Assembly (NCBI GenBank): GCA_030602665.1
Contig: JAUVZE010000030.1
Location: 1 to 10,082, forward strand
Direction: 5' to 3'
Source: Dehalococcoidia bacterium
GTDB taxonomy: Bacteria > Chloroflexota > Dehalococcoidia > Dehalococcoidales > JAUVZE01
DNA length: 10,082 bases
In this document: one piece after another, positions 4,492 to 10,082 of the stretch
Layout: the number at the start of each line of letters is the position of its first letter
Position numbering within the stretch: position 1 is the first letter of the stretch
Program-made: the position numbers and the translations under genes
The notes under the pieces: model-generated
What the model was told of the DNA's origin: nothing
Databases searched by the model: none
What the model saw: only the letters and a program-made list of their open reading frames with translations

Positions 4492-6558
4492 ATGCAACAA
4501 TATGGGCTGGAGAATATTCGTAACCTAGTTTTACTGTCTCATGGTGGTGCTGGTAAGACCTCAGTAGCCGAGGCAATATTATTTACTTCGGGAGCAATCA
4601 AACGGTTAGGCAGGGTTGACGATGGGGCTACTACCTCGGATTATGACCCTGATGAAATAAAACGCCAGATTAGCATTAATCTGACTATGCTCCCTTGTGA
4701 GTGGCAGAAGACCAAGATTAACCTTATTGATACTCCCGGTTATTCTGACTTTGTCGGCGAGGTCAAAGGGGCAATGCGGGTTAGTGAGGGAGCAGTTATT
4801 GTGGTCTGTGCTGCCTCTGGTGTTGAGGTTGGTACTGAACAGGTATGGACATACTGTGAGGAAGCTAGTCTTCCCCGCCTTATCTTTATTAACAAGATGG
4901 ACCGTGAGAATGCCGACTTTTACCGGACTGTAGACGAGCTAAAGGCGAAGCTGGGCTCTAGATGTGTGCCACTCCAGTTACCGATAGGTGCCCACGATAG
5001 TTTTCAGGGTGTGGTTGACCTGCTGACAATGAAAAGCTTTATCGGTTCTGAGGCAAGTGAGGCGGAGATACCTTCCTCGGTGCAAAATCAAGCTGATTCT
5101 TTTCGGGAGAAGCTAGTAGAGGCGGTGGCTGAGATTGATGATAGGTTACTGGAGAAGTACCTAGATGGGGAGGAACTTAGCCTGGAGGAGCTTGGCGATG
5201 GCTTACGACAGGGAACGCTAAGTGGCAAAATCGTGCCGGTTTTAGTCGGTTCGGCTATGCAGAATATGGGGATAGCCTTCCTTTTGGATGCGGTTCATAA
5301 TTATCTGCCATCACCTAGGGAGCGGGAGGTAATCATGGCTGGTGGTTCAGCTGGGCAGGCTACGCAGACGATAGAACCAAGCGAGTCAGCTCCTTTAACT
5401 GCCCTGGTGTTTAAGACTAGCGCTGACCCGTATGTGGGTAAGCTTACCTACTTTCGGGTTTACCTTGGCACCATTAGCAGCAATTCTCAGGTGTGGAACG
5501 CTACCCGAGGTGGGGAAGAGCGTATCGGCCAGCTATTTATCCTGAGGGGCAAGACTCAGGAGCCAGTATCTCAACTTGGGGCTGGGGACATAGGTGGTGT
5601 GGCTAAGTTGAGCTTAACCAGCACTGGGGACACCTTGTGTAGTCGGGATAAGCCGGTAAAAATTGCCGGTATTAGGTTCCCTGAGCCGACTTTTAATGAA
5701 GCGGTGCATCCAAAGACTAAGGCTGACTTAGATAAACTGGGAACAGCCTTAGCCAGACTATCTGAAGAAGACCCTACGCTTCGGGTGCATAGAGATGCTG
5801 ATACCGGTGAGACCATTCTGTCTGGGCTTGGTGAGACCCACCTTGAAGTGGCTGCCGAAAAGATGTTGCGTAAGTTTGGGGTTGGTGTTGAGCTTGATAC
5901 CCCCAAGGTTCCATATAGGGAAACTATTACTGTACCAGCTAAGGCTGAATATAAGCATAAGAAGCAGACCGGAGGGCATGGCCAATATGGGCATGTTTTA
6001 CTAGAGGTGGAGCCTTTGCCTCGTGGTAGTGGCACCGAGTTTGCTGATAAGGTAGTAGGTGGCCGTATACCCAAAAATTATATTCCGGCGGTGGAGAAGG
6101 GGGTTAATGAGGCGGTGCAAGAGGGGGTTTTGGCTCGGTATCCCGTTGTTGACATAAAGGCAACGGTTTATGATGGTAGCTATCATCCGGTTGATTCCTC
6201 AGAGATATGCTTTAAGATTGCCGGAGCCCAGGCGTTGAAGAAGGGCTTGTCTCAGGGACAACCAATTTTATTGGAGCCAATAATGACTGTGAAGGTGACC
6301 GTTCCCGAGGATTTCACCGGTGATATTATTGGTGACCTTAATACCAAGCGAGCCCGGGTGCTAGGGATGAACCCAGAGGGTGGAACCAATAATATTGAGG
6401 CTCAGGTGGCCCTAGCTGAGATTTTGCGCTATGCCATAGACTTAAAGTCAATAACACAGGGTAGGGGCAGCTTTACCGTTGAGTTCAGTCATTATGAGGA
6501 AGTACCGGCCCATGTTGCTCAAAAGATTATTGCGGAAAGACAAGCCGAGAAGACTTAG
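4492..6558 (+). CDS. Elongation factor G-like translational GTPase (EF-G paralogue, EF-G2 type)
   Basis: The 688-residue protein has the full five-domain EF-G architecture. The GTPase domain shows G1 HGGAGKTS (17-24), G3 DTPGYSDF (80-87), G4 NKMD (134-137) and G5 around GSA (253-255). Domain II begins near ALVFKTSADPYVGKL (304-318), domain III near FPEPTFNEAVHPKTK (396-410), domain IV includes GGHGQYG (494-500) and tip residues SYHPVDSSE (563-571), and domain V runs from about 596. Canonical EF-G has AHVDAGKTT and DTPGHVDF; here those positions read SHGGAGKTS and DTPGYSDF, and switch I reads RQISINLTM. This marks the paralogous EF-G-like group, whose role in translocation or recycling varies and is not settled. 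The catalytic-loop histidine of G3 is replaced by Y83 or Y84 region residues. AGGTGA precedes the ATG. It converges on the ABC operon. Confidence 0.9.
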   Translation: MQQYGLENIRNLVLLSHGGAGKTSVAEAILFTSGAIKRLGRVDDGATTSDYDPDEIKRQISINLTMLPCEWQKTKINLIDTPGYSDFVGEVKGAMRVSEGAVIVVCAASGVEVGTEQVWTYCEEASLPRLIFINKMDRENADFYRTVDELKAKLGSRCVPLQLPIGAHDSFQGVVDLLTMKSFIGSEASEAEIPSSVQNQADSFREKLVEAVAEIDDRLLEKYLDGEELSLEELGDGLRQGTLSGKIVPVLVGSAMQNMGIAFLLDAVHNYLPSPREREVIMAGGSAGQATQTIEPSESAPLTALVFKTSADPYVGKLTYFRVYLGTISSNSQVWNATRGGEERIGQLFILRGKTQEPVSQLGAGDIGGVAKLSLTSTGDTLCSRDKPVKIAGIRFPEPTFNEAVHPKTKADLDKLGTALARLSEEDPTLRVHRDADTGETILSGLGETHLEVAAEKMLRKFGVGVELDTPKVPYRETITVPAKAEYKHKKQTGGHGQYGHVLLEVEPLPRGSGTEFADKVVGGRIPKNYIPAVEKGVNEAVQEGVLARYPVVDIKATVYDGSYHPVDSSEICFKIAGAQALKKGLSQGQPILLEPIMTVKVTVPEDFTGDIIGDLNTKRARVLGMNPEGGTNNIEAQVALAEILRYAIDLKSITQGRGSFTVEFSHYEEVPAHVAQKIIAERQAEKT

Positions 6559-6579
6559 CCTTTATCTGCCTCTTTAATC

Positions 6580-7464
6580 CTAAGTAGGCCTTATCTCCTG
6601 TCTCATAAACAGCACATAGCTAATCGCGAAGCAGACCGCGGTTAGACTTATTAAGCTAGTGAGCTGAGGCCAGATGATAAGCATACTTTGGCCTAAAGAC
6701 AAAGGGTTGAGCAGCATGTAAGCTATTTCTTCACCGGCGGTTAGAATTCCGGCACCCCTCCATTCTGGCAGGAGCAGTACTGTAGTAGCCTCTTGAAAAA
6801 GGGTATTAGGGGAAAACCGCTGTAACAGTAGAAACGTCTCTGTTGTCTTAGCTATGGCGGGCACTATCAAATTGACATAAAAGAAGCCAAAGAATAACCA
6901 GAGGGCAAGTGAGGAAAGTAGAGAGGTGGCTATTCTCCGAAATAAAACGGAGAAAAGTATAGCCAAGCCCATCCAGAAGGCTCCGTAAACGATGGTAAGG
7001 ACGAGGTAGAGAAAAAGCCGGATGATTTCTTCCGTGGTTGGTGGTACGCCAATCATCCGCAAACCAAATCCGGAAACTATCAGTATAGTGGCTGCCATCA
7101 TGATAGATAGGGTAACTATACCAGCCAAAAATTTGGCATTGATGACATTGTCCCGATAAACGGGTTGGGATAGGATTCGGCTTAGAGTACCACTGGAGCG
7201 CTCACTGTTTATGGCATCAAAGCCTAGAGCGATTCCTATTATGGGGACAAAGAGGGCAATGAAGGTAACCAGGGATGGAATTACCTCCCCCGAGGAGGTA
7301 AAGAGTCTTAGGAAAACAAATCCAGTTCCAGGTTCTATTCCCCGAATCCCTTGATATGAAGCATAAAGTCCGGCGGCGCTGGCAAGGAATACCAGCAGAA
7401 ATAGTATGAACACCCTTATGCTGGTGAAATAGTCGGCTAGCTCTTTTCGTATAATAGTTATCAT
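6580..7464 (-). CDS. ABC-2 type transporter permease (NosY-like)
   Basis: The 294-residue protein is the membrane subunit of an ABC transporter in the plasma membrane. It has about six hydrophobic segments: one soon after the short cytoplasmic N-terminus (MITIIRKELADYFTS), then further ones near residues 60-82, 112-135, 148-172, 178-203 and 267-287. The cytoplasmic motif DAINSERSSGTLSRILSQPVYR (about 83-104) is the hallmark of the ABC-2/NosY-type permeases and probably forms the coupling contact with the ATPase. The stretch between the last two segments is long and may face outward. The start lies eight bases after the ATPase stop, so the two are almost surely co-expressed and co-assembled. 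The stop is 21 bases from that of the opposing EF-G-like gene, with no visible hairpin terminator. The substrate is unknown. Confidence 0.9.
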   Translation of the reverse strand: MITIIRKELADYFTSIRVFILFLLVFLASAAGLYASYQGIRGIEPGTGFVFLRLFTSSGEVIPSLVTFIALFVPIIGIALGFDAINSERSSGTLSRILSQPVYRDNVINAKFLAGIVTLSIMMAATILIVSGFGLRMIGVPPTTEEIIRLFLYLVLTIVYGAFWMGLAILFSVLFRRIATSLLSSLALWLFFGFFYVNLIVPAIAKTTETFLLLQRFSPNTLFQEATTVLLLPEWRGAGILTAGEEIAYMLLNPLSLGQSMLIIWPQLTSLISLTAVCFAISYVLFMRQEIRPT

Positions 7465-7472
7465 ATATTGAC

Positions 7473-8408
7473 CTAGTCCTCTTTGAAATACTTCATGTAT
7501 ATATCATCTAGAGAGAACTCTTGAATCTTCATTTGAATGAGCGGGGTATTGCTTTGCACCACTGCTTTAGCTATTTCTGCTCGCAGGTCTGAATCGGCGT
7601 TTATCAGGAGCAGATTACCCTCAGCTTCTACCTTCCTCACCCCTGGGAGCTTATTGACGATGTCTATTAGTTGGGGGTTGGGTTGGGCGGTTTCTACTTC
7701 TATTCTATAATTTCCTCCAGCGAGAGCTTCTCTGCCAAGTTGGTCTAAAGAACCCTCAATTACTGTTTTGCCCTTGGATAATATACCTATGCTGTGGCAC
7801 ACCCGTTGTACTTGATATAGCTGGTGAGATGAGAGGACTACGGTAGTCCCCATTTGGGGCAAGTTAGCTATTAGGTCAAGGGTTTGGTTTATCCCTTCCG
7901 GGTCAAGTCCGGCGGTGGGTTCATCAAGGAAAGCTACCTTGGGGTTTTTGATTAGTGCATCAGCTATTCCCAGGCGCTGCTTCATTCCCCGGGAGAACTT
8001 GCCCACGGTTAAGTTGGCTACCTCACCAATGCCTACTATCTCCAGTAGCTCACCAATTCTCCGGTTAGCCTCGGCACGGCTAATGTTATTCAGCTCAGCA
8101 ATAAACATCAGGTTTTCCCTGGCGGTGAGGTTATTATAGAAACCTACGTTTTCCGGTAGATATCCGGCCAGACGTTTTACCTTGAGGGGTTCTCGGGTAG
8201 GGCTATATCCAAATACCCAGGCACTACCTGATGCCGGCTCAGTTAGTCCTAGCAGCATGAGAATGGTGGTGGTCTTACCAGCCCCATTGGGACCGAGTAA
8301 GCCGAATATCTCCTTCTCCCTGATGTGCAGATTGAGACGGTCGACTACGGTAACACCGTCGTAGTTTTTGGTTAGCTCTTTGGTTTCAATAACTATCTTA
8401 CCATCCAT
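7473..8408 (-). CDS. ABC transporter ATP-binding protein (CcmA/NatA/NosF-type)
   Basis: The 311-residue protein is a single ABC ATPase. It shows Walker A GPNGAGKT (39-46), a Q-loop region GYLPEN with glutamate in place of the usual glutamine (82-87), the signature helix KFSRGMKQRLG (137-147) where FSRGM replaces the common LSGGQ, Walker B VAFLDE (158-163), the D-loop AGLD, and the switch histidine H195 in SSHQ. Residues beyond about 230 form the C-terminal extension usual in ABC-2 ATPases of this subgroup. It should dimerise on the cytoplasmic face and power the permease encoded eight bases downstream. It starts six bases after the NEW3-protein stop. The short gaps argue for translational coupling, which fits its weak ribosome site (GGCGGTAAG). 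Confidence 0.95.
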   Translation of the reverse strand: MDGKIVIETKELTKNYDGVTVVDRLNLHIREKEIFGLLGPNGAGKTTTILMLLGLTEPASGSAWVFGYSPTREPLKVKRLAGYLPENVGFYNNLTARENLMFIAELNNISRAEANRRIGELLEIVGIGEVANLTVGKFSRGMKQRLGIADALIKNPKVAFLDEPTAGLDPEGINQTLDLIANLPQMGTTVVLSSHQLYQVQRVCHSIGILSKGKTVIEGSLDQLGREALAGGNYRIEVETAQPNPQLIDIVNKLPGVRKVEAEGNLLLINADSDLRAEIAKAVVQSNTPLIQMKIQEFSLDDIYMKYFKED

Positions 8409-8414
8409 ACTTGC

Positions 8415-9551
8415 TTACCGCCTGCTGAACCGCATAAATATGTAGGCTAAGCCAGCAACGACCAAGACTATAATTCCAACCCCAACCCATCCCCAGATGG
8501 TAGGTGTTTCTACGGTGACCCTGATGTCAACTTCCTCTCTTGAAACCTGTTCGCTTGAGGTTCTGATGGTGATTTGGTAATCGCCGGCTATAGTTTTTGT
8601 TGGTGGCTTTATGTTTACATCTATCGTTTGAGAGTCAATAGCTGAAAGCGAATCTATCTTCTTCGGGGAGAAGTCAATGGTCCAGCCTGAGGGTTTAAGC
8701 GAAGAGAAGGTAATATTGTCAATAGCAGCGGTACCTTGATTCTGTACTTCTATGGAGAAAATGTTGTCTTTACCAGCCTTGACAGTGGTGTTATAGCGCT
8801 CAGTAGTGGGAACCAAAGCCATACTGTATATGGCAGTTATCACTGCGGTGAGTTCTGTAGAGCCCTTGATTTCATCGGAGATTGCTTCCAGTGTTATCTT
8901 GTACTCACCAGGCTCAGGTAAGGGCCAGAAGGGCGCCGTGGCCATGAGCTTTATCTTGTTCCCAGCACCATAACCTGGCTCAATCCTGATGGCGGATATT
9001 CTCGTTGTCTTATCAAATTGTGGGGTCGTATATACTGTCCAGCCTTCGGGAGCAGTGACTCGCAGGTTAAACTCACGAGCTTCACTCCCGGTGAACTTAA
9101 ACTCCAACTCAAACTCAAATTCATCTCCCCAGATAGCCTCTAGTTTAGGGTAGGTGGGAGCTATCTCAATAGCAGGTTCGGGCTTGACAAAGATACTAAG
9201 CTCCTCGGTGGCTTCCTGAGCAGGAGTTGCACTATCCGTTACCTTAACGGTGAAGTTGGCTATTCCTTTCTCTGTTGGGGTACCAGAAATCTCACCGGTG
9301 GCCGGATTCAAACTCAGCCCAGCAGGCAAGTTGCCTGCTGATACGCTCCAGGTATAGGGTGTTGCTCCACCAGTAGCCTCAAGCGTTGCACTGTAAGCTT
9401 CTCCTACCATACCATCAGGTAAGTTGGCCGTGGTGATAGTTAGCGCTTCCTCCTCAGTTTCCCCCTGGGCTAAGACAGCGGTGGGAGCGTAAATGGTCAT
9501 TAGACTTGCCAGCAAGAGACAAAAGCTGCAAATTATTCTTCCTATTTTCAT
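8415..9551 (-). CDS. Exported Ig-like / NEW3-domain protein with C-terminal membrane anchor
   Basis: The 378-residue protein has a signal peptide at 1-28 (basic start, hydrophobic core, cleavage likely after VLA). Residues about 37-122 are a putative Ig (He_PIG-like) domain with the typical LPAGLSLNPATGEISGTP. Residues about 129-238 and 245-347 are two beta-rich units of the NEW3 (NPCBM-associated, COG1470) kind; the second carries VQNQGTAAIDNITFSSLKP and PSGWTIDFSP. Residues 353-374 are a membrane helix, followed by the basic tail RFSRR. The protein should therefore be displayed outside with a C-terminal anchor. As first gene of a three-gene operon with an ABC ATPase and ABC-2 permease, it is likely the extracytoplasmic partner of that transporter, in surface binding or envelope assembly. 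This is inference. GAGGT precedes the ATG. Confidence 0.87.
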   Translation of the reverse strand: MKIGRIICSFCLLLASLMTIYAPTAVLAQGETEEEALTITTANLPDGMVGEAYSATLEATGGATPYTWSVSAGNLPAGLSLNPATGEISGTPTEKGIANFTVKVTDSATPAQEATEELSIFVKPEPAIEIAPTYPKLEAIWGDEFEFELEFKFTGSEAREFNLRVTAPEGWTVYTTPQFDKTTRISAIRIEPGYGAGNKIKLMATAPFWPLPEPGEYKITLEAISDEIKGSTELTAVITAIYSMALVPTTERYNTTVKAGKDNIFSIEVQNQGTAAIDNITFSSLKPSGWTIDFSPKKIDSLSAIDSQTIDVNIKPPTKTIAGDYQITIRTSSEQVSREEVDIRVTVETPTIWGWVGVGIIVLVVAGLAYIFMRFSRR

Positions 9552-9577
9552 TGTCTTTCTACCTCATATAGATTATT

Positions 9578-9626
9578 TTCCTAGGACACAAGTTTGCACC
9601 ACTAGGAATTTGAGATTGAATTCCTA
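9578..9626 (-). other. Overlapping, mutually exclusive hairpins between etfA and the NEW3 gene
   Basis: Three short segments can pair in two ways. The middle one, CTAGGAATT (9602-9610), pairs with AATTCCTA (9619-9626) as an 8-bp stem with an 8-base loop, or with TTCCTAG (9578-9584) as a 7-bp stem with a 17-base loop. The first stem includes the etfA stop codon. No T-run follows on the minus strand, so an intrinsic terminator is not shown. No convincing promoter was found in these 72 bases; TTGTGT with a loose -10-like TATATG is the best and is weak. Confidence 0.3.
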
Positions 9627-10082
9627 CCCGGTCATAAGTTCCTTAACCTTGTCGGTGAAGGCGGGAAGCACCTTTTTCCAGTCTCCAACTATACCAAAAC
9701 GGGCTTCCCGGAAGATATTTGCCTCAGCATCTTTGTTTATGGCGATGATGGTCTTGGCGCCGGTGGAGCCAGTCATGTGCTGGCTGGCACCAGAGAGGGC
9801 TACGGCGATGTAAAGGTCAGGGGTGATAATCTTGCCGGTGAGCCCTATCTGTAATCCCGCGGGCACCCAGCCATTGTCGCAGGGTGGTCTGGTGGCACCT
9901 ACTGCTCCCTTTAGTAGTTTAGCCAGTTCCTCCAGTTGCTGAAAACCCTCAGCACTGCCAATGCCTCTGCCCCCACCGACCACTATCTTAGCATCCTCCA
10001 GCTTTATTCCGGCTACCTCCTCAGGCACTTTTTCCAGTACCCTGGTTCTGATGGCTGAGGGGTCTATATCGGCATCAATGGT
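9624..10082 (-). CDS. etfA: Electron transfer flavoprotein alpha subunit, C-terminal part, cut by window end
   Basis: The frame is open to the window edge, giving 152 residues of the FAD-binding domain of EtfA. This subunit, paired with EtfB, carries electrons between flavin dehydrogenases and other carriers. Visible family motifs are VVGGGRGIGSAEGF, GAVGATRPPCDNGWVP, QIGLTGKIITPDLYIAVALSGASQH (the core FAD/adenosine contact, SGASQH), AIANKD-like AINKDAEANIF, and FGIVGDW. Several positions differ from the commonest forms: QIGLTGK rather than QxGQTGK, and SGASQHMTGS rather than SGAIQHxxGM, which may reflect a subgroup with a different partner. The GTG at 10028 is internal. The etfB partner would be expected upstream, outside the window. 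The stop is 72 bases before the NEW3 gene, so read-through transcription into the ABC operon is possible. Confidence 0.93.
   Translation of the reverse strand, partial: TIDADIDPSAIRTRVLEKVPEEVAGIKLEDAKIVVGGGRGIGSAEGFQQLEELAKLLKGAVGATRPPCDNGWVPAGLQIGLTGKIITPDLYIAVALSGASQHMTGSTGAKTIIAINKDAEANIFREARFGIVGDWKKVLPAFTDKVKELMTG

Noticed and set aside
5571..6074. Long minus-strand open frame inside the EF-G-like gene
   Set aside because: It lies wholly within a well-supported gene on the other strand, and its translation is serine/proline-rich with no recognisable domain.
10026..10028. GTG at 10028 as the etfA start
   Set aside because: The frame stays open and family-like upstream to the window edge, so this is an internal valine codon of a truncated gene.

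Overview
The window looks like chromosomal DNA of an anaerobic bacterium, most plausibly a Chloroflexota (Dehalococcoidia-like) genome of mid GC content. This rests on impressions of gene content and protein style: an EF-G paralogue, a NEW3-domain/ABC trio, an ETF subunit, and a SpoIIM-family protein without other sporulation genes. No taxonomic marker was searched, so the assignment is tentative. There is no tRNA, rRNA or CRISPR array, and no recognisable insertion sequence with a transposase.

Layout. 1-1896 (+) is a tight run: the C-terminal part of a XerC/D-type tyrosine recombinase, a 90-residue basic single-pass membrane protein of unknown function, protein-L-isoaspartate O-methyltransferase, and a nitroreductase-family flavoprotein. 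Two minus-strand membrane-protein genes converge on it (1891-3011): a SpoIIM/DUF95-family protein, then a protein built from two copies of a DUF350-like unit. The SpoIIM gene is preceded by a 13-codon leader ORF that takes the strong Shine-Dalgarno sequence. The 3055-3463 gap holds a minus-strand promoter, the first copy of a palindromic repeat, and a promoter for a secreted or membrane-anchored transglutaminase-like protein (3464-4282). A second copy of the repeat follows that gene, and its edge appears to supply the -35 box of the next gene, an EF-G paralogue (4492-6558).

From 6580 to 9551 the minus strand carries a compact three-gene operon, transcribed NEW3/Ig-domain exported protein, then ABC ATPase, then ABC-2 permease, with intergenic gaps of 6 and 8 bases. 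Upstream of it, and cut by the window edge, lies the C-terminal part of electron transfer flavoprotein alpha subunit (9624-10082, minus).

The most unusual material is non-coding. Two copies of a ~140-bp repeat bracket the transglutaminase gene, and their hairpin stems differ in sequence but keep pairing. The SpoIIM leader-ORF arrangement is also worth a look. The trio NEW3-ATPase-permease is the best candidate for a coherent but poorly characterised cell-envelope system. No wholly new defence or mobile system is evident.
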